From Paraburkholderia sp. UYCP14C (lineage in GTDB: Bacteria > Pseudomonadota > Gammaproteobacteria > Burkholderiales > Burkholderiaceae): 45,875 bases of DNA. The DNA lies in NCBI RefSeq assembly GCF_004197395.1, contig NZ_SELS01000060.1:1-45875 (forward strand). The letters run 5' to 3'. The notes under the pieces are model-generated. The model made no database searches. It worked only from the letters and a program-made list of their open reading frames with translations, and was not told where the DNA came from. This document shows positions 1 through 8,828 of the stretch, piece after piece. Position numbers and translations under genes: made by a program. How positions within the stretch are numbered: position 1 is the first letter of the stretch; the number at the start of each line of letters is the position of its first letter.

Positions 1-9
1 CGAAGCCCG

Positions 10-459
10 TCAGGAAAGGCTGATGAAGCTGGCCGCCTGAGCTGCAAAAGCTTGTCCAGACAACCGGAGCCGATACAGGTCGACTTCGGGATGCGCGAGC
101 GGGAAAGTATGCAGGCGCGACGCTAGCCAGCGACTCGCGAATGATGACAGCAGGCCGACGTTCAACGTCTTGCGTTCAGTGGAGAATGCGCGGACTTCGC
201 TGGTGCCGAGCCGCAGCAGTTCAAAGGCCGCGTGGACTTTCGCATAGTACGCGCGGCCTTTCGCGGTGAGTTCGATGGCGCGAGTTTGGCGTTCGAAGAG
301 CGCGATGCCCAGATCGGCTTCGAGTTTCTGGATCTGGTGGCTGACCGCGCTTTGCGTGACGAACAACTCTTGCGCCGCGCGGCTGAAACTGAAGTGCCGC
401 GCGGCAGCTTCGAAAGCGCGCAGCGCAAGGAGAGGGGGTAAGGGGCGGGCGGTGCGCAT
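10..459 (-). pseudogene. LysR-family regulator, 3'-truncated remnant
   Basis: The 149 codons encode a good N-terminal LysR winged helix-turn-helix of the GcvA type (residues about 8-66, with FSRAAQELFVTQSAVSHQI as the recognition region), followed by the start of the linker and effector domain (LNVGLLSSFASRWLASRL). The homology stops near residue 130 (HPEVDL), and the frame then reads unrelated residues to a stop. Family members are about 300 aa, so most of the effector-binding domain is missing. None of the three minus-strand frames restores it to the window edge, which points to a breakpoint around positions 50-75 rather than a simple frameshift. It lies downstream of fucD on the same strand, 80 bp away. 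A truncated DNA-binding domain could in principle still be made, but a pseudogene is the simplest reading. Confidence 0.6.
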
Positions 460-539
460 CGAATCGGGCGATAACGGCGTGAGCGAAGTCTGCCGTTATA
501 CGCCTGAAGCGCCGCAAATAGAACCCTGACCGTCCAGCT

Positions 540-1835
540 TCATTCCTGCCACGCTTCTCCCTCCGGATACCAGTACCTGTCCAGCGTTCCTTCCAGCATT
601 TCGATGCTGTACCCGGCCCCTTGCGGCGGCATATAGTGCCCGTTGCGAATCACCACGGGATCCACGAAATGCTCGTGCAGATGATCGACATATTCGAGCA
701 CGCGATTCTCGAGCGACGCCGACACGCAGATATAGTCGAACAGCGAAATATGCTGCACGTACTCGCACAAGCCGACACCGCCCGCATGCGGGCACACCGG
801 CACACCGAACTTCGCGGCCATCAACAATACGATGATCACTTCGTTGAGCCCGCCGAGCCGGCAACTGTCGATCTGGCAGAAGTCGATCGCTTGCGCCTGC
901 AGCAGTTGCTTGAACATCACGCGATTGTGGCAATGCTCGCCGGTTGCGACGCCGATCGAGCCAAGCCGCCGGCGAATCGCCGCATGACCGAGGATGTCGT
1001 CGGGACTCGTCGGCTCCTCGATCCACCACGGATCGAACTCGGCGAGGCGGCGCATGTTCGAGATCGCTTCATCGACGTCCCATACCTGGTTCGCGTCCAT
1101 CATCAGCTTCAGGTTCTCGCCGATCTCTTCGCGCAGAATGCGCGCGCGCCGCACGTCTTCTTCCAGATCGCCGCCGACCTTCTGCTTGAAATGCGTCCAT
1201 CCCTGCGCGACACCTTCGCGCGCGAGACGGCGGATCTTGTCGTCGTCGTAACCGAGCCAGCCCGCGGATGTCGTATAGGCCGGATAGCCGTGTGCGAGCA
1301 TTTCCTTTTCACGCTCGCCTTTGGTCCTCGCGTGCCGGTGCAGCATCGCGAGTGCTTCGTGCGGCGTGATCGCATCGGTCACATAGCGAAAGTCGAGGCA
1401 GCGCACGAGTTCTTCCGGACTCATGTCGACCAGCAGCTTCCACACCGGCTTGCCGACGGATTTTGCCCACAGGTCCCACACCGCATTGACGACCGCCGCG
1501 GTGGCAAGATGAATCGCGCCTTTGTCCGGACCGATCCAGCGTAGTTGGCTATCCGAAGTAAAGGCGCGCCAGAAAGCGCCCATATTCGCGGCGATATCTT
1601 CGAGCTTCTTGCCGACGATCAACGGCGTGAGTGCATTCACGGCAGTCACGCAGATTTCATTGCCGCGGCCGATCGTAAACGTGAGGCCGTGGCCGGTTAG
1701 ATTCGGCGTGTCGGTTTCGAGCGTGACATAGGTGGCGGAGTAGTCCGGCGCGGCATTCATCGCGTCGGAGCCGTCCAGTGAACGTGAAGTAGGAAACCGG
1801 ATGTCCCGAACGGACAGCCTTGTGATCGTAGTCAT
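540..1835 (-). CDS. fucD: L-fuconate dehydratase (enolase superfamily)
   Basis: This 431-aa protein has the length and residues of FucD, which dehydrates L-fuconate to 2-keto-3-deoxy-L-fuconate in the non-phosphorylative L-fucose pathway of the cytoplasm. The enolase-superfamily catalytic set is visible: K217-x-K219 (HFKQKVGG), Mg ligands D247 (MMDANQ), E273 (WIEEP) and E300 (ATGEHCHNR), and the general acid/base H350 (CPHAGG). These positions match those described for the Xanthomonas enzyme to within one residue. A GGAGGG Shine-Dalgarno lies upstream of the ATG. The gene is divergent from a GntR regulator and a ribose-type sugar transporter, which suggests shared control by the substrate or an intermediate. 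Related acid-sugar dehydratases (rhamnonate, galactonate) are less likely because the active-site context and C-terminus fit FucD. The other pathway enzymes are not in this window. Confidence 0.9.
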   Translation of the reverse strand: MTTITRLSVRDIRFPTSRSLDGSDAMNAAPDYSATYVTLETDTPNLTGHGLTFTIGRGNEICVTAVNALTPLIVGKKLEDIAANMGAFWRAFTSDSQLRWIGPDKGAIHLATAAVVNAVWDLWAKSVGKPVWKLLVDMSPEELVRCLDFRYVTDAITPHEALAMLHRHARTKGEREKEMLAHGYPAYTTSAGWLGYDDDKIRRLAREGVAQGWTHFKQKVGGDLEEDVRRARILREEIGENLKLMMDANQVWDVDEAISNMRRLAEFDPWWIEEPTSPDDILGHAAIRRRLGSIGVATGEHCHNRVMFKQLLQAQAIDFCQIDSCRLGGLNEVIIVLLMAAKFGVPVCPHAGGVGLCEYVQHISLFDYICVSASLENRVLEYVDHLHEHFVDPVVIRNGHYMPPQGAGYSIEMLEGTLDRYWYPEGEAWQE

Positions 1836-2000
1836 CTGCGCACCCTCCGGGGCTATGGCTATCGGCTTGTCGTCTGCGGACGCAGACGGGATCGGCTACA
1901 TGCGCACGGTCTCTATGTGCGCGTTCCTGCCGCGTGTACGGGTAAGCCCTTGGTTCCCAGATACCAGGCATCCCTAGGTATTCCCAGGCATTTGTACTCG

Positions 2001-2038
2001 TTGACAACACGGCATTCACTTTCTAGCATGCTAGCATG
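2001..2038 (+). promoter_or_regulatory. Sigma-70 promoter with interlocked operator palindromes for the GntR gene
   Basis: TTGACA at 2001-2006 is followed after 17 bp by TAGCAT at 2024-2029. The -10 is embedded in a tandem CTAGCATG repeat (2023-2038), which forms two overlapping perfect 12-bp palindromes (2023-2034 and 2027-2038). FCD-type GntR regulators usually bind short palindromes in their own promoters, so autorepression is the likely role. The promoter also shows that translation cannot begin at the upstream in-frame codons at 1917 or 2028. Confidence 0.7.
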
Positions 2039-2060
2039 TCTTCTCGAAATCAAGGCCTCC

Positions 2061-2789
2061 GTGAACTCCTCAGCCGAACTGGAGAATGCTGCCGGCAATC
2101 CTTATGTCGCACTGCAAAAAATTCGCGGTGGCGAGCGCGGTAGTTTGACCGACGCGGTTGAGGCGGCATTGCGGGAAGCGATCGTTACGCTGGCGTTGGA
2201 ACCCGGCATGATGATCGACAAGATGGCCGTGTGCGAACGGATGGGGGTGTCGCGCTTTCCGGTGTCGTCCGCGTTGGCAAGGCTTGCGCATGCGGGTCTC
2301 GTCGAGGTATTGCCGCAGCGCGGCACGCGCGTCAAGCCGATTGCGCTCGACGACATCCGCCAGCATCTGTTCATCCGCAGCGCACTGGAAGTCGAGACGG
2401 TACGTGGCGTGGCGCTGATGCACGACCGGGCCACGCTCGACGCTTTGGCAAGCAATCTCGACGAGCAGCGCAGTCTGGCTCGAAGTGACGAACGTCTAGC
2501 GTTTCATGCGCTCGATCTGGCTTTCCATGAAATCCTGCTCGACGCGGTGAAGCTGCCGCGCGTGAAGGAAATCGTCGCGGTGTCGCGCAATGCGCTGGAC
2601 CGCGCGAGGCAATTGCTCGCAAGTCCGGAAAGGCTGGTGCATACGCTGGAAGAACACGAGAGCATCTTCAAGGCCCTGTGCGCCGGCGACGGCGATGCGG
2701 CCGCGAAAGCGATGCACGATCACCTCGACCAGGTCGTCGCCGAATTGCACCGGTCCGCGAAAGAACGGCCCGACCTGTTCGCGCCGTGA
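2061..2789 (+). CDS. GntR/FadR-family (FCD) transcriptional regulator
   Basis: From a GTG start the protein is about 242 aa, typical of the FCD subgroup. Start choice: AAGG at 2052-2055 lies 5 nt before this GTG, and the promoter at 2001-2029 rules out upstream starts. The N-terminal winged helix spans about residues 27-95 (SLTDAVEAALREAI ... MGVSRFPVSSALARLAHAGLVEVLPQRGTRV). The all-helical FCD effector domain follows, with the expected metal/ligand residues: Asp and His in LDLAFHEIL, His in EEHESIF and His in KAMHDHL. It sits between fucD and the CUT2 transporter, so it probably senses L-fucose, fuconate or a downstream keto-acid and represses both arms. The ligand is inferred from context only. 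Confidence 0.88.
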   Translation: MNSSAELENAAGNPYVALQKIRGGERGSLTDAVEAALREAIVTLALEPGMMIDKMAVCERMGVSRFPVSSALARLAHAGLVEVLPQRGTRVKPIALDDIRQHLFIRSALEVETVRGVALMHDRATLDALASNLDEQRSLARSDERLAFHALDLAFHEILLDAVKLPRVKEIVAVSRNALDRARQLLASPERLVHTLEEHESIFKALCAGDGDAAAKAMHDHLDQVVAELHRSAKERPDLFAP

Positions 2790-2868
2790 ATGAAAGCCGT
2801 TGTTCAAGCCGTAAAAAGCTCCACCGTAAAAGCGTTGGTGATATAGGCAGCCGTCGGCAGATCAGCAC

Positions 2869-4386
2869 ATGAACCCACTCATTTCCGTCAACAAGCTTTG
2901 CAAGAGCTTTCCGGGCGTACGAGCGCTTCATGACGTCCGTTTCGAACTCATGGCCGGCGAGGTCCATGCGCTGATGGGCGAGAACGGCGCGGGCAAGTCG
3001 ACGCTGATGAAGATTCTCGCCGGCGTCTATACGCGCGATTCCGGCGAAATCCTGTTCGACGGCAAGCCCGTCGATTTTCAAGGTCCGCGCGACGCGCAAG
3101 CGGTCGGCATCGGCATCATTCATCAGGAACTGCAACTGATGAATCACCTGAGCATCGCGCAGAACATCTTTATCGGCCGCGAGCCGCGCAAGGGTCTGGG
3201 GCTCTTCCTCGACGAAGACAAACTGAATGCGCAGGCGAGCGAGATCCTCGCGCGCATGCACGTGATACTCGATCCGCGCAAGATGGTCGGCACCTTGACC
3301 GTCGCGAGTCAGCAGATGGTCGAGATCGCGAAAGCACTGTCTTTCGATTCGCGCGTGCTGATCATGGACGAACCCACCTCGGCACTCAACGATGCCGAGA
3401 TCGCCGAGCTGTTCCGGATCATCCGTCAATTGAGAGAACGCGGCGTCGGTGTCGTCTACATCTCGCACAAGATGGACGAGTTAAAGCAGATCACCGATCG
3501 CGTCACCGTGATGCGCGACGGCGAGTACGTGGCCACCGTGCCGACCGAGGGCACCAGCGTCGAGACGATCATCGGCATGATGGTCGGCCGCACGCTGGGC
3601 GACGTGACGCCGGTCGAGAGCGCGCCGGTGAAAGGAGAGCTCGCGCTCGAAGTGAGAAATCTGGTTGCGGGTCCGCTCGTACGCGACGTCAGTTTCGAAT
3701 TGCGCAAGGGCGAGATACTCGGCTTCGCCGGCTTGATGGGCGCGGGCCGCACCGAGGTCGCGCGCGCGGTGTTCGGCGCCGATCCGGTCGAATCGGGCGA
3801 GATTCTCGTGAAAGGCGTGAAGGCGCCGATCAAAAGGCCCAGTGATGCGGTCAAGCGCGGCATCGGCTACCTGTCGGAAGATCGCAAGCGCTTCGGTCTG
3901 GCCACGGGAATGGATGTCGAATCGAACATCGTGATGTCCGATCTCGGCAAGTTCCTGTCGTTCAATATGTTCCTGCGCCGCGGCCAGATTCGCAAACGAG
4001 CGCAGCACTTCATCAAGCTGCTGGCGATCCGCACACCTTCAGCGACGCAGCAGGTGCGGCTCCTGTCGGGCGGCAACCAGCAGAAGATCGTGATTGCGAA
4101 GTGGCTCGAGCGCGATTGCGACGTACTGTTCTTCGACGAACCGACGCGCGGCATCGATGTCGGCGCGAAGAGCGAAATCTACAAGCTGCTGCGCTCGCTG
4201 GCGGCGCAAGGCAAGGCGATCGTGATGATCTCCTCCGAGCTGCCCGAAGTTCTGCGCATGAGCGACCGCATCGTCGTGATGTGCGAAGGCCGCATTACCG
4301 GCGAGCTGTCCGCCAGCGAAGCGACCCAGGAGCGCATCATGCATCTCGCGACGCAGCGCGAAACCCTGAAAACGGCACAAGCCTGA
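2869..4386 (+). CDS. Sugar ABC transporter ATP-binding protein (RbsA-type, CUT2)
   Basis: The 505-aa protein carries two fused ATPase domains, the hallmark of ribose/monosaccharide-type importers. Domain 1 has Walker [10 protein letters not shown] (residues 37-45), an atypical signature ([15 protein letters not shown]) and Walker [11 protein letters not shown]. Domain 2 has a degenerate P-loop ([12 protein letters not shown]), a normal [15 protein letters not shown] signature and [12 protein letters not shown]. This asymmetry is standard for the RbsA/XylG family. It acts on the cytoplasmic face with the permease 13 bp downstream. The Shine-Dalgarno is weak, so expression may depend on readthrough from the GntR gene 79 bp upstream. 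The substrate is inferred as L-fucose or a similar sugar from fucD next door. Confidence 0.92.
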   Translation: MNPLISVNKLCKSFPGVRALHDVRFELMAGEVHALMGENGAGKSTLMKILAGVYTRDSGEILFDGKPVDFQGPRDAQAVGIGIIHQELQLMNHLSIAQNIFIGREPRKGLGLFLDEDKLNAQASEILARMHVILDPRKMVGTLTVASQQMVEIAKALSFDSRVLIMDEPTSALNDAEIAELFRIIRQLRERGVGVVYISHKMDELKQITDRVTVMRDGEYVATVPTEGTSVETIIGMMVGRTLGDVTPVESAPVKGELALEVRNLVAGPLVRDVSFELRKGEILGFAGLMGAGRTEVARAVFGADPVESGEILVKGVKAPIKRPSDAVKRGIGYLSEDRKRFGLATGMDVESNIVMSDLGKFLSFNMFLRRGQIRKRAQHFIKLLAIRTPSATQQVRLLSGGNQQKIVIAKWLERDCDVLFFDEPTRGIDVGAKSEIYKLLRSLAAQGKAIVMISSELPEVLRMSDRIVVMCEGRITGELSASEATQERIMHLATQRETLKTAQA

Positions 4387-4399
4387 AGAGGTATACGAC

Positions 4400-5428
4400 A
4401 TGACATTGCAAACGGATACGGCGGCGCTCGATAGCGAAAGGCGCATTTCAGGCCTGAAAGCGCGCATTTTCGCGCCGACCGCGGTGCAAAAAATGCTCGC
4501 CTTCGCGAGCCTCATCCTGCTGCTGGTGTTCTTCAGTTTCGCGTCGCCGGCCTTCATGCAGATGGACAACATCCTCGGCATTCTGCAGGCGACCGCGGTG
4601 AACGGCGTGCTGGCGATCGCCGCCACGTTCGTGATCATTACGGGCGGCATCGATCTGTCGGTCGGCACGTTGATGACGTTCACCGCCGTCATTTGCGGCG
4701 TGTTTCTGACCTACTGGCATCTGCCGATGTGGACGGGGGTGCTCGCGGCAATCGCGACGGGTGCGGTATGCGGCACGGTATCGGGCACGCTGACCGCGAA
4801 AATGAAGATCCCGCCATTCATCGCGACGCTCGGCATGATGATGCTGCTCAAAGGGCTGTCGCTCGTCGTGTCGGCGGACAAGCCGATCTATTTCACCGAT
4901 ACCGAGAACTTCTACCGTATTTCTCAGGACTCGCTGATCGGCTATTTCCTGCCGAGCGTGCCGATTCCGAACGCGGTTCTGATCCTGTTCTTTCTCGCGA
5001 TCGTCAGCTCCATTACGCTCAATCGCACCGCGCTCGGCCGCTACACGTTCGCGCTCGGCAGCAATGAAGAAGCGGTGCGGCTCTCAGGCGTCAACGTGGA
5101 TCGCTGGAAGATCGCGATTTATGGCGTGGGCGGTGCGATCTGCGGCATCGCGGGTCTGCTGATCGCGTCGCGGCTCAATTCGGCGCAGCCGGCGCTCGGT
5201 CAGGGCTACGAGCTCGATGCGATCGCGGCGGTCGTGATCGGCGGCACGTCGTTGAGCGGCGGCGCGGGCACGATACTCGGCACCATCATCGGCGCTTTCA
5301 TCATGAGCGTGCTGACCAACGGACTGCGCATCATGTCGGTCGCGCAGGAGTGGCAGATCGTCGTAACGGGTTTGATCATCATTCTGGCGGTGTATGCGGA
5401 CATCCTGCGGCGCAGCCGGAGAAGTTGA
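4400..5428 (+). CDS. Sugar ABC transporter permease (RbsC-type, CUT2)
   Basis: The 342-aa integral membrane protein has about 8-10 hydrophobic segments. It carries the RbsC-family signatures GGIDLSVGTLM (first third), FALGSNEEAVRLSGV (the cytoplasmic coupling loop that contacts the ATPase) and AAVVIGGTSLSGGAGTILGTIIGAF near the C-terminus. It forms the inner-membrane channel with the upstream double ATPase and the downstream binding protein. GAGGT precedes the ATG, and only 13 bp separate it from the ATPase gene, so the two are co-transcribed. Length and motifs are complete, with no sign of damage. The 119-bp gap to the binding-protein gene is longer than the rest of the operon and ends in a strong ribosome binding site. 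Confidence 0.92.
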   Translation: MTLQTDTAALDSERRISGLKARIFAPTAVQKMLAFASLILLLVFFSFASPAFMQMDNILGILQATAVNGVLAIAATFVIITGGIDLSVGTLMTFTAVICGVFLTYWHLPMWTGVLAAIATGAVCGTVSGTLTAKMKIPPFIATLGMMMLLKGLSLVVSADKPIYFTDTENFYRISQDSLIGYFLPSVPIPNAVLILFFLAIVSSITLNRTALGRYTFALGSNEEAVRLSGVNVDRWKIAIYGVGGAICGIAGLLIASRLNSAQPALGQGYELDAIAAVVIGGTSLSGGAGTILGTIIGAFIMSVLTNGLRIMSVAQEWQIVVTGLIIILAVYADILRRSRRS

Positions 5429-5547
5429 CGAAGGAGCAAGGAAGCAGCAAATAAGCAGGGAACGCAGGAGCAGGAGAGACAGGGCACGTGAAGGCTCGCT
5501 CGAAAGCTCGATAGCGGCTTGATAGCCCAACCATTGGAGGAGGCCCC

Positions 5548-6489
5548 ATGTTGAAGAGAAAACTAATCGGTATCGTGGTCGGTGTCGGTGCGCTCGTCGG
5601 CGGAAGTAGTCTCGCGTATGCGGACGAGCCGTATATTCCGCTGATTTCGAAGGGCTTCCAGCATCAGTTCTGGCAAGCCGTCAAGTCGGGCGCCGAGCAG
5701 TCCGCGAAAGCGAACAACGTCAGGATCACGTTCGAGGGACCGGAAACGGAAGCGATGGTCGACAAGCAGATCGACATGCTGTCGGCCGCGCTCGCGAAGA
5801 AACCGCAGGCGCTCGGCATTGCGGCGCTCGACAGCAAGGCAGCCATTCCGTTGCTCAAGCGCGCGCAGAACGACAAAATTCCGGTGATCGCATTCGACTC
5901 GGGCGTCGACAGCGATATTCCGTTGACCACCTGCGCGACGGACAACCTCGCCGCCGCCGCGCTCGCCGCCGACAAGATGGCCGAGCTGATCGGCAATTCC
6001 GGCGAAGTCGCCGTGATCGTGCACGACCAGACCAGCCGCACCGGTGTCGATCGCCGCGACGGCTTCGTCAATCAAATGAAGTCGAAGCATCCGAACATCA
6101 AGATCGTGTCCGTGCAATACGGCGCCGGCGATCACCTGAAGTCCGCGGAAATCGCCAAGGCCATGATCCAGGCGAATCCGAACCTGAAGGGCATCTTCGG
6201 TGCGAACGAAGGTTCCGCGGAAGGCGCTGCGATCGGCGTCAAGGAATCGGGCAAGAAGCTCGTGCTGATCGGCTTCGACTCCGGCAAGGAGCAGAAGGAG
6301 AACATCATGTCGGGCCTGATGGCCGGCGCGATTACGCAGAACCCGGTCGGTATCGGCAAATGCGTGGTCGACTCGGCGGTCAAGGCGCTGCATGGCGAGA
6401 AGCTGCCGAAGAAGGTCGACACCGGGTTCTACTGGTACGACAAGACCAACATGAGCGATCCGAAGATCGCAGCCGTGCTGTACGACTAA
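5548..6489 (+). CDS. Periplasmic sugar-binding protein (RbsB-type, CUT2)
   Basis: The 313-aa protein starts with a Sec signal peptide (basic MLKRK, hydrophobic core, cleavage near AYA-DEP, residue about 25). The mature part is a periplasmic-binding-protein fold: YIPLISKGFQHQFWQAVKSGAE opens the first lobe, and GIFGANEGSAEGAAIGVKESG and LIGFDSGKEQ lie in the second lobe. It should capture the sugar in the periplasm and deliver it to the permease. The GGAGGAGG ribosome binding site is the strongest in the operon, fitting the need for excess binding protein. It is the last gene before a strong terminator at 6548-6578. The closest functional idea is an L-fucose binder, inferred from fucD; galactose, arabinose or other monosaccharides cannot be excluded. 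Confidence 0.92.
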   Translation: MLKRKLIGIVVGVGALVGGSSLAYADEPYIPLISKGFQHQFWQAVKSGAEQSAKANNVRITFEGPETEAMVDKQIDMLSAALAKKPQALGIAALDSKAAIPLLKRAQNDKIPVIAFDSGVDSDIPLTTCATDNLAAAALAADKMAELIGNSGEVAVIVHDQTSRTGVDRRDGFVNQMKSKHPNIKIVSVQYGAGDHLKSAEIAKAMIQANPNLKGIFGANEGSAEGAAIGVKESGKKLVLIGFDSGKEQKENIMSGLMAGAITQNPVGIGKCVVDSAVKALHGEKLPKKVDTGFYWYDKTNMSDPKIAAVLYD

Positions 6490-6547
6490 GCCAGGCTGGA
6501 GAACCGCGACTCGGGTAGCCGAGGCCGCGCAAATCCGCAAATCATCG

Positions 6548-6578
6548 AAGAGGAAGAGCCGCGCTCTTCCTCTTTTTC
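6548..6578 (+). terminator. Rho-independent terminator of the CUT2 operon
   Basis: AGAGGAAGAGC (6549-6559), a CGC loop and the exact complement at 6563-6573 run straight into a T tract (6573-6577). This is an 11-12 bp perfect stem 60 bp after the binding-protein stop. Confidence 0.92.
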
Positions 6579-6726
6579 ATTGTCCTTGAGCCACTTCGGA
6601 ATCGCACACCGAGCGCTCCGCTGCGTCGCAACAACGTGCAATCCGAACGCTCGTGCCCTGCCGAGTGACTGCGGATTAGCCTCGGTGCGGTAGCTTAAAC
6701 ACGCGGCCGATAGTCATTTCACGCCA

Positions 6727-6755
6727 TTGCGCGCATTAATCTGATATTTTATGTT
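6727..6755 (+). promoter_or_regulatory. Candidate sigma-70 promoter for the GGDEF-EAL gene
   Basis: TTGCGC at 6727-6732 and TATGTT at 6750-6755 are 17 bp apart in a locally AT-rich stretch, about 65 bp before the start codon. The rest of the 336-bp gap (6490-6825) holds the preceding terminator and no visible gene. Confidence 0.45.
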
Positions 6756-6825
6756 TATGTAATCGTTGCACGAGCCGTCCATTCGCATGCCGATTCGGAC
6801 CCACTAACCGTCGAATGCGCAGGTC

Positions 6826-8775
6826 ATGGCTTTTACCGAACCAAGGTCTCCGTTTTTCAAATGGGTCGTATCGTCGGCCCAGAACCTGAGTCCGGACAAC
6901 CGGCAGATTCTGCTTGCCAATCTGTTTACGCGAACCGCTTCGATCATATTCGCGTCGATTTGCGAAATCAGCGTTTGCGCAACTGCGTATTATCTCTATC
7001 CGATTCCGCTGTATGCCGCGTGGGGTATTGCGGTCGTCGCGCTGCTGATCGCCCGGCTCGTGCTGATCTGGCTATGCCGCACACGCGCCGCGCAAGGGCT
7101 GCCCACGCCAACTTCCGCGTTTCTTTTCGCGAGTCTGTTATGGAGCGCGCTATTCGGCTTCGGCACATTTCTGTGCAATATCAGCGGAAGTTCCACGCTT
7201 TTTCTGCTTGGAAACGTTTGCGCGGTCGGTGTGATCGGCGGATTGGCCGGACGCAATGCGAGCACGCCGCGGCTGGCGTTATTGCAGATCGTTTTTATTC
7301 TCAGCTTTCTGAGTGTCGGCGCGGCGATGTCGCCGGGCAACGGCAAGCTCGTGCTGCTATTTCAGGCGCCGTTTTGCGCGGCCGGCTTTTTCACGGTCGC
7401 GCTGCGTAGCAATCGCGACACCGTCGCGTTGCTGCTCGCACGCGAAAACAGCCATCGCCTCGCGCGCCAGGACAGCCTGACCGGTTTGCCGAATCGCGCG
7501 CGTATCAGCGAACTGCTGCTCGAACGCACCGGCGAGAGTTCGAAGCGGCCGGGCGACGCGTTCGCGGTGCTGCTGATCGACCTCGATGGCTTCAAGGCGA
7601 TCAACGACAGTCTCGGCCATGCCGCCGGCGACCAGATTCTGCAGGAAGCGGCGACCCGCTTGCGCGATCTGTTGCCGAGCGGCGACCAGGTTGGCCGCCT
7701 GGCCGGCGACGAGTTCGTGGCGATTTCAGACGACGCCGGGCAGTTGCGCGACGTGCGTGTGCTGGCCGATCGCATCGTCCGAACGCTGGCGCGGCCGTTC
7801 GCGTTGAGCGAAGCGCTCGTGCATATCGGCGCGAGCGTCGGCATCGCGCTCTACCCCGAGCATGCGAAAACGGGTCCGCAATTGCTGATCTGCGCCGACC
7901 GCGCGTTGTATGGCGTCAAGCGCAGCGGCAAAAGCGCATTTGCGATTTTCGACGCCGAGAAGCACGTATCCGACGAAAGCCTGAGCCTGCTGCGCAGCGA
8001 CCTGGAAGGCGCGCTGAAGTCGTTCAATGGTTTGCGCATGGAGTATCAGCCGATCGTCGATCTGAATACCGGCGCGGTAGCGGGCCGCGAGGCGCTGATT
8101 CGCTGGGCCCATCCGACGCGCGGCGAGTTGTCGCCGTCCGCGTTCATTCCAACCGCCGAACGTACCGGCCTGATCCTCGCGTTGGGCGAATGGGTGCTGC
8201 TGCAATCGTGCATGGCGGCGTCGACGTGGCGCGACAAGGTGGTCGTCGCGGTCAACGTATCGCCGGTGCAGCTGCGCGAGGAATCGTTCGCCTCGACGGT
8301 GACGGCAATCCTGCGAAAAACGAGGCTGCCGCCGACGCGGCTCAATCTCGAAGTCACGGAAACGGCACTGCTGAACGACGACGAAGTGACCCGCCGCAAT
8401 ATCACCAGGTTGCGCGCCTTGGGCATCGGGCTCGCGCTCGACGACTTCGGCACCGGCTTTTCGACGATGTCGACGCTGGTGCGCTTCTCGTTCGACAAAC
8501 TGAAGATCGACAGCTCGTTCGTCCGCGAGTCCGTGCATGGGCGCGAATCGGCGGCCGTCGTGCGCGGCATCGTCGCGCTTGCACGCGAGATCGGCATGCC
8601 GACCACGGCCGAGGGCATCGAAACCCAGGAGCAGCTCAACTTCGTGCGCGTATGCGGTTGCACGCATGCTCAAGGTTATCTGCTCGGCAAGCCGGTGCGC
8701 AGCGACGAAATCGACCAGTGCGAAGCGGTGCTCGAAGCGCGGGTCGCCGACAAGGCCGCGCCCGCGGACTTTTGA
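6826..8775 (+). CDS. Membrane-anchored GGDEF-EAL cyclic-di-GMP enzyme
   Basis: The 649-aa protein has an N-terminal membrane region of about five or six hydrophobic segments (residues about 35-200), then a GGDEF domain (about 212-375) and an EAL domain (about 385-640). The GGDEF site reads AGDEF (293-297), with the Mg-binding LIDLDGFKAIND before it. The inhibitory I-site RxxD is absent because the Arg position is Pro284. The EAL site is intact in appearance: EALIRW (422-427), NVSPVQL, LEVTET and DDFGTG (539-544), with KIDSSFVR after it. AGDEF variants can be active cyclases, so the protein may be bifunctional or a phosphodiesterase with a regulatory GGDEF. No periplasmic sensor domain of recognised type is seen. 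It could control the Tad pili or adhesin elsewhere in the window, but that is only a guess. Confidence 0.93.
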   Translation: MAFTEPRSPFFKWVVSSAQNLSPDNRQILLANLFTRTASIIFASICEISVCATAYYLYPIPLYAAWGIAVVALLIARLVLIWLCRTRAAQGLPTPTSAFLFASLLWSALFGFGTFLCNISGSSTLFLLGNVCAVGVIGGLAGRNASTPRLALLQIVFILSFLSVGAAMSPGNGKLVLLFQAPFCAAGFFTVALRSNRDTVALLLARENSHRLARQDSLTGLPNRARISELLLERTGESSKRPGDAFAVLLIDLDGFKAINDSLGHAAGDQILQEAATRLRDLLPSGDQVGRLAGDEFVAISDDAGQLRDVRVLADRIVRTLARPFALSEALVHIGASVGIALYPEHAKTGPQLLICADRALYGVKRSGKSAFAIFDAEKHVSDESLSLLRSDLEGALKSFNGLRMEYQPIVDLNTGAVAGREALIRWAHPTRGELSPSAFIPTAERTGLILALGEWVLLQSCMAASTWRDKVVVAVNVSPVQLREESFASTVTAILRKTRLPPTRLNLEVTETALLNDDEVTRRNITRLRALGIGLALDDFGTGFSTMSTLVRFSFDKLKIDSSFVRESVHGRESAAVVRGIVALAREIGMPTTAEGIETQEQLNFVRVCGCTHAQGYLLGKPVRSDEIDQCEAVLEARVADKAAPADF

Positions 8776-8828
8776 ACTCCGCTTTGAAGTCTGCTTTGAA
8801 ACCCGTTACCGATGCGAGCGAGGTCGTG

